Assembly: GCA_963813315.1 (NCBI GenBank) | Contig: CAWEYO010000015.1 | Location: forward strand, 62,001 to 126,000 | DNA length: 64,000 nt | Origin: CAWEYO01 sp963813315 | Lineage (GTDB): Bacteria; Pseudomonadota; Alphaproteobacteria; Rhizobiales; Rhizobiaceae | Direction of reading: 5' to 3' | Part shown: one piece after another, positions 1 through 8,842 of the stretch | Numbering within the stretch: position 1 is the stretch's first letter | Layout of the letters: every line of letters starts with the position of its first letter | Made by a program: the position numbers and the translations under genes | Notes under the pieces: generated by a model | Databases searched by the model: none | What the model was told of the DNA's origin: nothing | What the model saw: the letters and a program-made list of their open reading frames with translations, nothing else

Positions 1-1305
1 GTAGTGATGCCCAGAACGAAGGCACCTATGGCGAGTGCCTGCGCATCGTCCGCGCCGAGCGTCAGGGCGAGGTGCGCGTGCCTTTGGGCCGCCTCCCGAT
101 CATCCGGGCGGAACCCTCCGCGCTGGAAACGTTGTTCGAAAACCCAAGCAGCGTAGGCATGTGCCGAGGCATATTCCGGATCGAGCTTCAGCGCCTGACC
201 GAGCAGCGCCAGTGCCTGGTCGTTGTCCGCGGACGTGTTGGCAAACGCATGCGGCAGGGCGCGAAGATAGAGGTCATAGGCACCCAGGCTTTCCATCCGC
301 TTGTGACGCGCACGCTGGATCTCTGCGCGCCGGAGAGAAGGCTCGATGGCGCCAACGATACTCCCTGTCAGCTGATCCTGCAGATCGAAAACATCTTCCA
401 GAGAACCCTCGAACTTGTCGGCCCAGACGTGCGTCCCGGCCGCACCCTCAATCAGCTGCCCGGTGATACGCAACCGGTTAGCCGACTTCCGCACACTGCC
501 TTCGAGGACGTAACGAACCCCGAGATCCTTCGCCACCTGACGGACGTCAACGGCCTTACCCTTGTACACGAACGTCGAATTTCTTGCGATGACGAAGAAG
601 CCCGGGAACTTGGATAAGCCAGTGATAACGTCTTCCACCAACCCATCGGCGAAATAGTCCTGCTCGGGATCGCCGCTCATGTTGACGAACGGCAACACGG
701 CGATCGAGGGTCGGTCGGGAAGCGCCAGCAATGTTTGTTGGTGGTCAATCACATCGACATTCCTGGGCTCGATTCGCGTCTCGATGCGAAAGACATGGAC
801 GGGTCGGGCGATGTTCTTCACGCTGTGTTCGCCCAGATCGGCAAAACCGATCGGAAGCTTCTCGACGACATGCTCGCGAACGGTGGCGCTGACGCAGATC
901 CGGCCGGGCTCGGCAAGTGCTTCGAGTTCGCGCCGCAACGTTGACGCCGTCGCCAAAAATATCGTCGCCCTCTACGATCACGTCACCCACGTTGATGCCG
1001 ACGCGAAAGCGGATGCGGCGACTTTCATCGACGTTCGCATTGCGGCTCTCAATTCCCTGCTGGATGACGATGGCGCAGCGCACCGCGTCGACGATCGACG
1101 CGAACTCTATGAGAAGGCCATCGCCGGTCATCTTGAAGATGCGACCTTGGTGTTGATTGATCAGCGGATCGATGACTTCCTTGCGGTGGGCCTTCAGTGC
1201 GGCGAGCGTGCCTTCCTCGTCGATGCCCATTAGGCGCGAGTATCCCACCACGTCAGCGGCAAGGATTGCCGCGAGCCGGCGCGTCGTGCGGGACTCTTCG
1301 TTCAT
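1..1305 (-). pseudogene. Class III adenylate/guanylate cyclase with TPR tail; frameshifted and cut by the window edge
   Basis: The ATG at 1305 opens a class III cyclase catalytic domain. Residues 12-20 (AADVVGYSR) give the first metal Asp, followed by FKMTGDG with the adenine-type Lys and second metal Asp, and GVNVAAR with the transition-state Asn and Arg. One extra base at 927, directly after the GVNVAAR codons, moves the frame. Skipping it restores LEALAEPG, then the linker SIAVLPFVNMSGDPEQDYFADG, a tail that continues VITGLSKFPGFFVIARNS, and TPR-like helices that stay open to position 1. This is the common rhizobial architecture of cyclase, beta-propeller-like linker and TPR. The C-terminus lies outside the window. 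It may be a real pseudogene, a sequencing indel, or a recoded gene, because the paralogue at 11259-13002 breaks at the same codon. Confidence 0.85.
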
Positions 1306-1424
1306 TCAGTTGCCCTCAGCGTGTGCCTGATCCCAATGGGCAGCAAGTTCATGCCAATAGTGCCGCCGTATGTTCTCGCATGTCCTGCGTCAGAACGCGA
1401 GCCGAGCCCAATCCAAACCGCGGG

Positions 1425-1952
1425 CTATTGTTCTCGAAAACCTAGCCGGGATTGCCTGGTATCAGGGCGCACAGTGACTATGGACTTCTGCCCCGCGACA
1501 TCCTCGCTCGGGGCCTCAAGCCATTCAATTTCGGATTTTATCCAATCCTTAAGCGTCAGCGAAGCCTCGCCGAACAGGTCGGTGTATTGATCGGTGAACA
1601 CAAGACCCTCAGGCGTCAGCACTGCCCAGCGATCAGAGACGGAGACGCCAGGGAGGACCGGCACCGCATAGTCGGCGCTATCGATCCTCCACGCGACTAC
1701 GGGTTCCCGCAGGACATACTCGCGGTCGTAGCGACCATCCGACAGTGGCACCAGGTTGATAACGAAAAAGCCCGGCAACGCCTGGACAACGCCGGGCTTG
1801 TTGATTGGCCCGCTCAAAGTCAGAGTGGCCTGCCCAACACTCCGGCTACGGACAAGCCCGCGTAGCAGCTTCCGCGCCTTGCTATTCCAGCTTAACCCGG
1901 TGCCCTCCGAAAGAGGCAGGTTGCCGAGAAAATCCAGTTCCCTTGAATTCAA
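1425..1952 (-). CDS. Hypothetical protein, start uncertain
   Basis: An open frame of 175 codons begins at a TTG at 1952. I recognise no family. The composition looks coding: a middle region with GPINKPGVVQALPGFFVINLVPLSDG and a charged C-terminal half ending in a basic tail. The frame stays open upstream of the TTG to a stop at 2022-2024 and reads as plausible protein (SYIDDLVQRQASVLAEIHR), but it has no ATG or GTG start. An ATG-ATG pair in another frame near 2032 would join this frame through a one-base shift near 2000. The annotated start is therefore doubtful and the gene may be another single-indel victim. It lies alone between the cyclase and a VOC remnant, so its neighbours give no function. 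Confidence 0.45.
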   Translation of the reverse strand: MNSRELDFLGNLPLSEGTGLSWNSKARKLLRGLVRSRSVGQATLTLSGPINKPGVVQALPGFFVINLVPLSDGRYDREYVLREPVVAWRIDSADYAVPVLPGVSVSDRWAVLTPEGLVFTDQYTDLFGEASLTLKDWIKSEIEWLEAPSEDVAGQKSIVTVRPDTRQSRLGFREQ

Positions 1953-2337
1953 ACGGTGGATCTCGGCAAGGACGGAAGCCTGACGCTGGACCAGATCATC
2001 GATATAACTGAAGCATCTGCACTAGACATCATGTTCCGCTGAGATCGCGTGGCCCGCCCTTTCGTACGATTGAAAGACGAGGGTTGCTCGGATGGGCCGA
2101 TCTCACGCACGGAGGGCGAGCCATGGGACCCGCCGACGTCTCCATCGGGCGCGCTCCGACGATCATTCTGGAAGGGGGAAGGCTTGCTGCGAGGCGGGCC
2201 CGCCGCCTACAATGACAACCCTGATGGGGCCAGAGCCTCCATTAAATCAGTACGCCAACGGTCCCAGATTCCCGCGACGGACCGGCCGGGACGATCGGAG
2301 ATTGTGAGGCCGAATTGGGCCTTCGTATTGTCGGACT

Positions 2338-2600
2338 ATGCTCATGCAGGTGAAGCGCATTGTCGCCAACATTGCGACAACAGACGTAGGGAAGGCTAAG
2401 GCATTCTATGGCGAAATCCTCGGTCTCGACCTCGCCATGGACCTTGGCTGGATTGCCACGTTTGCATCAAAAGCGGCGATGAAACCGGAGGTCAGCGTTG
2501 CCAGCGAAGGGGGTGGTCTGGAACGGCGGTCCCTGACATGTTCATCGGGGTAGACGACCTCGAAGAGGCGCTAAGGCGGATTCGAGTCCCAGAGGCTTAG
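2338..2600 (+). pseudogene. VOC/glyoxalase-family protein, frameshifted and truncated
   Basis: The first 60 residues are a typical vicinal-oxygen-chelate half-domain: VKRIVANIATTDVGKAKAFY, then GEILGLDLAMDLGWIATFAS. Around 2514-2518 the frame breaks. One base over, it continues with SGTAVPDMFIGVDDLEEALRRIR, the expected second strand-helix unit, and then stops at 2598-2600. The last third of the fold, with the final metal-binding glutamate, is missing. Family members are normally about 120-130 residues; this remnant codes for about 85. I read it as a dead gene. A loop carrying VPEA and then the stop follow directly, beside the stop codon of the convergent phospholipase gene. Confidence 0.75.
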
Positions 2601-2610
2601 AGCAAGTACG

Positions 2611-4443
2611 CTATGCAGGCTCGATGTCGAGTAACGCTTGCAGCACCAAGTCGTTCTGACGCAAACGTTCCTCGATCCATCGTGTCGTGCTGTCGTAGGC
2701 ATCCAAATACAACTCGGAATGTCTGCTCCAATCCATGAAGGCGATTGTGATGGAAAGCTGCGGACAAACCAGAATATCCTCTTCGCCGACGGCAATGTTC
2801 TGCGGCCCGTGCGCCAGCATGCTCGCGGCAATGACATGAAAGATGCTGGGTACCTGCGGAAAGCGGCCGCGAGCGAAAGGATTCAGCAAGGTGATCGCCA
2901 GTTCAGAGGCTCCGGGGATGTGGTCATAGTCGATGTCGTATTTCTGCGGCCCACTCGACCCGAAGCTGACGACGACGTTCGGTCCGGTCTTCAGTTCCCT
3001 CATCTGTTCCAGCGGCACATTATTCATAATTGCGCCGTCGACCAACATGTCGCCATCGGCGGTAAAGAAAGGCGGCAGGATACCCGGGATAGAGCCTGAG
3101 GCGCGAACGGCTTGCCAAAGCTTTCCACGACGATGGAGATGAGGTTGATGGCTGCTCAGATTGGTCGAGAGCGAAAAGAACGGGAGCCAAAGGTCCTCAA
3201 TCAGAACGTCGCCGTATTCCGCTCGAAGCGCCCGGTCGAACGCTTTATGATCGAGGAGCGCGAAACGAGGCAAGGTGGGACGGCGAAACGCCCGGCTCTT
3301 GACAAAGATGCTGTGGGTGGCTCGGTCGATCTGCTCTGCGTCCAAACCTCTTGCGAAGCCGGCCATCATCGCGGCACCGGAACTCGTCCCGCCGAAATAG
3401 TCGAAGCGAGCACCTGCTTCGGCAAACGCTTTGTAGACACCCAAATGGGCGCTGCCGAGTGATCCACCTCCCGACGCCACGAAACCCCGTGCTTTGCCGG
3501 AGATGAATCGGACCAGGCGCTGCACGTCGCGCCCGTCTTCCAGCGCGACATGGTGGTGGTGGCCCACATGGGGACGCTCGTCGAGCCATGCTGAGGTGCC
3601 GGAAACCGCTGCGGAGCGATGCTCATGAATCAGGACGAGCCGCGCGCTCGACGGGGGGTGGACCGATAGCGCCAGTTCCTCGGAAGGGTTGAGGCGAGGC
3701 GAGCAGGACACTTCGGCAAGCAAGACAACGGTATCTGCTTGGCGGATGCAGACGCGGGTCCATTCGCTGGGTTCTTCATCGGCGACATAGACGATGAATT
3801 CAGTTTGCCCCTCCAGTTCGTTCAGCCAGTTGAGGATCGGCTGGTCGTCGACCGAAAGGCCTGGGAACCTTGAGTTTATGTCAGGTCGGCCGACGAACTG
3901 AGCGCGCGTGCCTGCGCCAAAAGCCTGTTGCAAATGGCGGACAAACGCTGGTGAGATGCGACTTCCGCCGGCTGGAATAATCGCGAGCGTCCGGGTCTTG
4001 GCGGGGCTCTCAAGCCGCGACGCAAGCGGAGGCTGGGCAAACCGACGCGCCAGAAAGGTCGTAACCGCCTCTCTTAGGCCTGGCAAGGCTTCGGCCGCCT
4101 TGTCGAAGGTAGAGCGACTGACTTCAAGGACAATCGAATCGCGTGCAGCTACGACGGTTGCGGTGCGGGGCAGCCCCGCGAAAAATCCAATCTCGCCGAC
4201 GAGCTCGCCCTGTGCGATCTCGGCAACCAGGTCATTCGAATTCCCTCTGTGTACCGTGAAGCGACCCGACAGCACGATGAAGAAACTGTCCGCTGGCTCG
4301 GCTTCGCGAACCAGAACGTCTCCGCGTCTCAGGACCCGACGATCGGATTCGGCAGTCAGCGCTTCGAGCGACATCAACGATGCCCGATCGAACATCAATG
4401 TCGCCGACAATAATCTCGCCGCGAGAGAATCGACGGAGGGCAT
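2611..4443 (-). CDS. Patatin-like phospholipase with N-terminal cyclic-nucleotide-binding domain
   Basis: The product, about 610 residues, belongs to the neuropathy-target-esterase/RssA type. Residues 10-130 form a Crp-type CNB domain, including GELVGEIGFFAGLPRTATVV, which keeps the Glu and Arg of the phosphate-binding cassette. A middle region of unknown fold follows. The patatin domain has the oxyanion motif GGGSLGSAHLG, the nucleophile motif GTSSG (Ser) and the dyad Asp in DGAIMNN. It should hydrolyse membrane phospholipid or lysophospholipid at the membrane face. The open frame extends to a GTG at 4695, but that extension looks non-coding. The ATG at 4443 has GAGGG about 9 bases upstream, so I chose it. 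It lies downstream of, and on the same strand as, the class III cyclase at 4708-6015, which suggests a cyclic nucleotide controls the lipase. Confidence 0.85.
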   Translation of the reverse strand: MPSVDSLAARLLSATLMFDRASLMSLEALTAESDRRVLRRGDVLVREAEPADSFFIVLSGRFTVHRGNSNDLVAEIAQGELVGEIGFFAGLPRTATVVAARDSIVLEVSRSTFDKAAEALPGLREAVTTFLARRFAQPPLASRLESPAKTRTLAIIPAGGSRISPAFVRHLQQAFGAGTRAQFVGRPDINSRFPGLSVDDQPILNWLNELEGQTEFIVYVADEEPSEWTRVCIRQADTVVLLAEVSCSPRLNPSEELALSVHPPSSARLVLIHEHRSAAVSGTSAWLDERPHVGHHHHVALEDGRDVQRLVRFISGKARGFVASGGGSLGSAHLGVYKAFAEAGARFDYFGGTSSGAAMMAGFARGLDAEQIDRATHSIFVKSRAFRRPTLPRFALLDHKAFDRALRAEYGDVLIEDLWLPFFSLSTNLSSHQPHLHRRGKLWQAVRASGSIPGILPPFFTADGDMLVDGAIMNNVPLEQMRELKTGPNVVVSFGSSGPQKYDIDYDHIPGASELAITLLNPFARGRFPQVPSIFHVIAASMLAHGPQNIAVGEEDILVCPQLSITIAFMDWSRHSELYLDAYDSTTRWIEERLRQNDLVLQALLDIEPA

Positions 4444-4707
4444 GAGAGCAATCCCTCGGAAGGCGTTCGCCCCAGCGGAATTGTAGCCTGCGCGGGCGGT
4501 GTTTGCAGCCCTTCGAGGTGATCCGCGCCTTGCGCGGGTGCCGGTACGTCCGATTTCGTCCAGAGCCTTAATCGCGAGCATTTCGATCGGCACCGACTCG
4601 ATCGCGTTCGGCCTGTCACGCTTATGAGCTTGGCTATCTCCCCTTCGCGCAGGACATAGGGGGCAAAATACCGATCGAGAAAGCCGTTCTGACACGGACG
4701 GGCGACG

Positions 4708-6015
4708 TCAACTCCTGCGTTCCGCGACGGTGAACAGCGCGACGGGATCAGGGATGCCGCGGATGGGGAAGTTGCCCAGTTCCTCGACTGGCTCTTCGAT
4801 CAATTCAGCAACCCTGTCAGACAGGAGTAGGTGCCGCCCGGTGCTTTTCGACAGTGGTTCGATGCGCGCCGCCAGATTGACGGCGGGCCCGATTACAGTG
4901 AAGTCGAGCCGATTTCTGGAGCCGATATTGCCGAAGAACACCGGACCGCGATGCAAAGCAATTCCCATGCCGAGCGGCCGCCAGGACAGATCGCGCGATG
5001 GCTCGCCGGATTCAGCCACGTTCAGGCTGTCTACCGCAGCTAAACCATTCCGAGCGGCGGCGAGTGCTGCAGCGGCGGCGGCAGGCGCCGGCTGCGTGCC
5101 GGAGATTGGGAAGATCGCCAGCATGCCGTCGCCCACGAATTTCAGGACCTCACCGCCTTGTCCGTGCACCGCATCCACAAGAGATTCGAAAAAGGCATTC
5201 AGCAGCCGGATCATATCGGAGCTATCGATGCGATCCGAGAGGCTGGTGAAGTCGCGCATGTCGGATACCCAGATCACCGCGTCGATGGTCTCGCCAAACC
5301 CGCGCTTTATGTCACCGGCGAGGACACGCTTGCCAATGCGTTGGCCCAGATACGCGTCGAGCACGTGTTCGGCGATCTTGCCACGCGACACGATCTCGAC
5401 GTTGAGCGCCAAAGCTGGCAGCAACGCCTCGACGACTTCGACTGTGCTGCGGGAGAAACCAGCTGACTCGCGAGTAGCAAGCGTCATCAGCGTAAACTGG
5501 AGTTCGTCCCGCTTCAGCGCAAAGGCCCAATAGTCCGTGAACCCCGCCGCGGCGAGGGTCTGCATAATCGGATATGTCGACCGCGCCGCTTGATCCTGGG
5601 GGTTCATGCGAATTGACCGGCCCTCCTCGATGATTGGCCTGAGGGGGCTGGTCAGATAATCGGTCGTCTCGCGAACATGCGCGTTGACTTCCACCTCATC
5701 ACAGAGGCCGAGGTCACCGCGCCAGTTCGCCGTGATGCCTACAAGCTGCGGATGCAGCGTAGACATGAGCAGCGTAGCCCGCTCGATCGGCTGGCCCGCC
5801 GCAACCAGTCGGGCGATGACGCCGTCCAGCAGCTCAGCCGGTCCGGCCAATGCCGCCGCACCCGACATCAACCAGTCCATGGCCGTCCCGTCATCTATCG
5901 TTAGTCGCGAAACAGGCCGGCGCTGAACCAGCCGGACATCCGGCGGGTATTCCAAAACCGCCTGACTAGTCGACGGCGATGCTTCAGCTAGTTCGGACTG
6001 TCGAGCCGGCATCAT
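4708..6015 (-). CDS. Class III adenylate/guanylate cyclase
   Basis: The product has 435 residues. The N-terminal 210 or so form a soluble sensor-like region without a clear transmembrane segment; it resembles the GAF-like halves of rhizobial cyclases. The C-terminal 200 are the catalytic domain: VSDMRDFTSLSD (first metal Asp), EVLKFVGDGMLAIF (adenine-type Lys, second metal Asp), LDFTVIGPAVNLAARIE (purine-site Asp, then Asn and Arg of the transition state). All residues expected of a working adenylate cyclase are visible, so cAMP is the likely product. The ATG at 6015 gives the start; a second Met follows at once. It ends 264 bases before the preferred start of the CNB-patatin gene on the same strand, so co-transcription is plausible. 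The neighbour is then the obvious effector candidate. Confidence 0.9.
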   Translation of the reverse strand: MMPARQSELAEASPSTSQAVLEYPPDVRLVQRRPVSRLTIDDGTAMDWLMSGAAALAGPAELLDGVIARLVAAGQPIERATLLMSTLHPQLVGITANWRGDLGLCDEVEVNAHVRETTDYLTSPLRPIIEEGRSIRMNPQDQAARSTYPIMQTLAAAGFTDYWAFALKRDELQFTLMTLATRESAGFSRSTVEVVEALLPALALNVEIVSRGKIAEHVLDAYLGQRIGKRVLAGDIKRGFGETIDAVIWVSDMRDFTSLSDRIDSSDMIRLLNAFFESLVDAVHGQGGEVLKFVGDGMLAIFPISGTQPAPAAAAAALAAARNGLAAVDSLNVAESGEPSRDLSWRPLGMGIALHRGPVFFGNIGSRNRLDFTVIGPAVNLAARIEPLSKSTGRHLLLSDRVAELIEEPVEELGNFPIRGIPDPVALFTVAERRS

Positions 6016-6383
6016 TCCTCACGGCGTCATTCAAACGACAGATAAGCTTCCGAGGGGCAATCGCCAAGCCCGGAGGGCAGCAAGAAGCATCTCGACGACG
6101 CTGAAATCCGCGGCATGGCTGCTGGGGAGTCGGAAGGGCCAAATGTGCAAAAGCTCGAAAGCCAAGGACTTGCGTGTTGGATTCCGCTAACGCCAAGGAA
6201 GACCATCAATGCCGAATACCCGACCTCGCGGGCGGAGACATTTTCAGCTTGTTGGTTGACTGTTTGCAACGGGTGGAACTCTGCCTTCGTGTTGCTTGTC
6301 GATCGGCTTGTTCGCGCCAGAAGCAGACGCCCACTGTCCTGTCATTTGTGTCCCATGACCAAGCAGGCCCAATAGCTGCATCC

Positions 6384-6412
6384 CTGACTAACTCTACGAG
6401 CGGGTGTATACT
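6384..6412 (+). promoter_or_regulatory. Candidate sigma-70-type promoter in the 6016-6479 gap
   Basis: The 464-base gap between the divergent cyclase and SDR genes contains no credible ORF. It holds CTGACT (6384-6389), a 17-base spacer, and TATACT (6407-6412), which would start a transcript about 60 bases before the SDR start codon at 6480. This is a pattern match only. I see no repeat or RNA signal in the rest of the gap. Confidence 0.3.
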
Positions 6413-6479
6413 AGGTCTTCGCACCTTCGCTGTTCCATCACGCAATGCGGCGCTATCGCTGCCATGAACGGAGAAGTTT

Positions 6480-7238
6480 ATGAAAATTGTTATCATTGGC
6501 GGAACCGGTCTGATCGGTTCCAAGACAGTCGACCGCCTGCGCAAGCAGGGTCATGAGGTGGTAGCTGCCTCTCCAAACACCGGCGTCAATACGATAACCG
6601 GAGAGGGCCTCGCCGCGGCACTGATCGGTGCCGAGGTCGTGCTCGATCTCGCCAATTCACCGTCCTTCGCAGATAGGGACGTCATGGAGTTCTTCGAGAC
6701 CTCAGGCCGCAATCTGCTTGCTGCCGAGAAGGCCGCGGGCGTGAAACACCACATCGCACTATCGGTCGTCGGGGCTGAGCGCCTACCTGGCAGCGGCTAT
6801 TTGCGCGCCAAGATGGCTCAGGAGAAGCTAATCAGGAACTCCGGGATACCCTACACCATCGTTCACTCGACACAGTTCTTTGAGTTCCTGGGTAGCATCG
6901 CTCAGTCGGCGACAGTCGGGGATACCGTTCCCCTTCCATCTGCCTATTTTCAGCCGATCGCGTCGGACGACGTCGCCGACATCATGACCGATGTAGCGCT
7001 CTCCGCGCCGATCAACGGCATGATCGAGATAGCAGGGCCCGAGCCGGTCCGCATGAGCGAACTTGTCGCGCGGTTCCTGAAAGCGAACAACGATCCGCGA
7101 AAGGTGATTGCGGATCCCCACGCGCGCTATTTCGGCACGGAACTTGACGACCAGTCGCTCGTCCCCGGTGACCACCCGCGCATTGGCGTAACGCGCTTCG
7201 AAGACTGGTTCAACCACGCCTCGCCTCCGCGACACTGA
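6480..7238 (+). CDS. NAD(P)-binding NmrA/SDR-like oxidoreductase
   Basis: The 252-residue product starts with the glycine-rich dinucleotide motif IIGGTGLIGSKTV (residues 5-17), typical of atypical short-chain dehydrogenases of the NmrA type. Further family features are VVLDLANSPSF, the HHIALSVVGAERLPGSGYLRAK segment, in which the Tyr/Lys pair of classical SDRs is spaced differently, IPYTIVHSTQFFEF, and the late PEPVRMSEL region. These proteins bind NAD(P)H and act as reductases, quinone-type sensors or redox regulators; the substrate cannot be read from sequence. The ATG at 6480 is preceded by a GGAGAAG ribosome-binding site. It is the first gene of a same-strand run with the hydrolase, cupin and MscS genes, but gaps of 70-230 bases make one operon uncertain. 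Confidence 0.85.
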   Translation: MKIVIIGGTGLIGSKTVDRLRKQGHEVVAASPNTGVNTITGEGLAAALIGAEVVLDLANSPSFADRDVMEFFETSGRNLLAAEKAAGVKHHIALSVVGAERLPGSGYLRAKMAQEKLIRNSGIPYTIVHSTQFFEFLGSIAQSATVGDTVPLPSAYFQPIASDDVADIMTDVALSAPINGMIEIAGPEPVRMSELVARFLKANNDPRKVIADPHARYFGTELDDQSLVPGDHPRIGVTRFEDWFNHASPPRH

Positions 7239-7308
7239 CCGCGTCCGACGCGGCCCGCACGTCGCCCGATACCGCGTGGGCCAAAGCTCAGGCACGCAGG
7301 AGCGAACG

Positions 7309-7454
7309 ATGAAAGGCGACTTTCCTTCCCCTCCGGAGCATCGCGCCGCGATGTCCTGTTGGGCGCACTGCCCACCGCCACTGTTGCAGTCGGCCCGCCC
7401 ACAGCTGCGCCCGCGCGGGCGGAGCGGGGGCAAAATCCTCCTCTTCCAGCTTAA
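7309..7454 (+). pseudogene. Remnant of a Tat-type exported leader, frameshifted
   Basis: An ATG at 7309 sits behind a good AGGAG site. Its frame runs for only ten or so sensible codons. Shifted by one base, the sequence from 7341 reads SRRDVLLGALPTATVAVG, then PPTAAPARAERGQ, and stops at 7452-7454. The twin arginine, hydrophobic core and Ala-rich end look like a Tat signal peptide. It lies just upstream of the alpha/beta hydrolase start and may once have been its export leader or a separate small exported protein. Confidence 0.4.
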
Positions 7455-7471
7455 GCAAAGGAGCAACGACC

Positions 7472-8293
7472 ATGAGCACGATCACCACCAAGGACGGCAC
7501 GGAAATCTATTACAAAGACTGGGGCACGGGTCCGGTCATAACGTTCTCTCACGGCTGGCCGCTGAATTCTGACGCCTGGGACGGCCAGATGCTCTTCCTC
7601 GCGCAGAACGGTTTCCGCGTGGTCGCACACGACCGGCGCGGGCACGGTCGGTCGAGCCAGGCCTCCTCCCGGAACGACATGGACGGCTATGCCGACGATC
7701 TCGCGGCCGTGATCGAAGCGCTCGATCTCACGGACGCCACATTGGTGGGTCACTCCACCGGTGGCGGCGAGGTTGCCCGCTACATCGGCCGGTACGGAAC
7801 CAAACGGGTCGCCAAGGCGGTTCTCATTGCTGCCGTTCCGCCGATCATGCTCAAGAGTGAGGCCAATCCGGAAGGCTTGCCGATAGAAGTATTCGACGGC
7901 ATTCGTGCTGGCGTCGCCGGCGACCGATCGCAATACTACAAGGAGTTGGCCGTCGCCTTTTATGGCGCCAACCGGCCGGGCGCGAAAGTCTCGCAAGGCA
8001 CGCTGGACCAGTTCTGGCTGTGGAGCATGCAGGCAGGCGCGAAGAACGCCTATGAGAGCGTCAAGGCATTCTCCGAGACGGACTTCACCGAGGACCTCAA
8101 GAAATTCGATGTGCCGACGCTGGTCCTGCACGGGGAAGACGATCAGATCGTCCCGGTCAAGGATTCAGCGCGGAAATCGGCGAAGCTGATCAAGGGCGCC
8201 AAGGATATCTACTATCCGGGCGCGCCGCACGGCATCACTGCCACGCATCAGGATCAGGTTAACGCTGACCTGCTCGCATTCATCAAAGGATAG
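7472..8293 (+). CDS. Alpha/beta hydrolase, non-heme chloroperoxidase type
   Basis: The 273-residue product is a full-length single-domain alpha/beta hydrolase of the bromo/chloroperoxidase-esterase group. Visible motifs are the oxyanion HGWPLNSDAW near residue 27, the nucleophile elbow GHSTGGG (Ser about residue 95), the acid in LVLHGEDDQIVP, and the catalytic His in APHGIT near the C-terminus. These cofactor-free enzymes act on esters or lactones and can make peracids. The natural substrate is unknown. The ATG at 7472 follows AAGGAGCAACGACC, a good ribosome-binding site. It contains no signal peptide of its own; a possible frameshifted Tat leader lies immediately upstream at 7309-7454. Confidence 0.9.
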   Translation: MSTITTKDGTEIYYKDWGTGPVITFSHGWPLNSDAWDGQMLFLAQNGFRVVAHDRRGHGRSSQASSRNDMDGYADDLAAVIEALDLTDATLVGHSTGGGEVARYIGRYGTKRVAKAVLIAAVPPIMLKSEANPEGLPIEVFDGIRAGVAGDRSQYYKELAVAFYGANRPGAKVSQGTLDQFWLWSMQAGAKNAYESVKAFSETDFTEDLKKFDVPTLVLHGEDDQIVPVKDSARKSAKLIKGAKDIYYPGAPHGITATHQDQVNADLLAFIKG

Positions 8294-8365
8294 CTGCAAT
8301 CGGCGACCGAAGGCCCCAGGCTGGCGATCCTCCATGCACCTCAACCACAAAAAGAAGACCCTCAC

Positions 8366-8776
8366 ATGAAAAAGACATTTCTCTTTACGGCTGCCCTGGC
8401 AGCCATCTTTGCGACAGAGGCGCTAGCCCGCGATTCGTTTGGTGGCAAGGTCACGCTGGTCTACGACCAGCCGTTGCCGAACGTACCGGGCAAGAGCATC
8501 CGAGGCGTGCTTGTCGAGTATGCACCCGGCGGCTTCTCGGACGCTCATACTCATCCAACTTCGGCATTTATCTATGCGACCGTTCTGGAGGGCGCGATCC
8601 GCAGCCAGGTCAATGACGGCCCGGTCAAGGTTTATCGTGCGGGAGAGAGCTTTTCGGAGTTGCCAGGCGACAGGCATGGCGTAAGCGCGAACGACAGTGA
8701 AACCGCTCCGGCAAAACTGCTTGCGGTCTTCGTCGTCGATACGGACCAAATGGAGCTCGTCCTTCCGATGAAGTAA
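8366..8776 (+). CDS. Exported cupin-domain protein
   Basis: The 136-residue product begins with a Sec-type signal peptide (MKKTFLFTAALAAIFATEALA, cleavage probably after residue 21). A single small beta-barrel cupin follows: the metal motif is spread over SDAHTHPTSAFIYATVLEG (His, His, with a Glu later) and LPGDRHGVSAND (last His). Such periplasmic single cupins bind a divalent metal and are often found beside oxidoreductases or hydrolases, as here. No reaction can be assigned. It follows the hydrolase by 72 bases on the same strand and precedes the MscS-type channel by 66 bases, so the three may share a transcript. Confidence 0.8.
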   Translation: MKKTFLFTAALAAIFATEALARDSFGGKVTLVYDQPLPNVPGKSIRGVLVEYAPGGFSDAHTHPTSAFIYATVLEGAIRSQVNDGPVKVYRAGESFSELPGDRHGVSANDSETAPAKLLAVFVVDTDQMELVLPMK

Positions 8777-8842
8777 CGAGCGTTGGTGGGCCACAAATCA
8801 GGACCCGGCCTCGTTACCGCCTTTCAGGAGACACCGACCACC

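Noticed and set aside
4444..4695. 84-residue N-terminal extension of the patatin protein
   Set aside because: Basic, Pro/Arg-rich composition without a ribosome-binding site at the GTG; the ATG at 4443 has one and starts the CNB domain directly.
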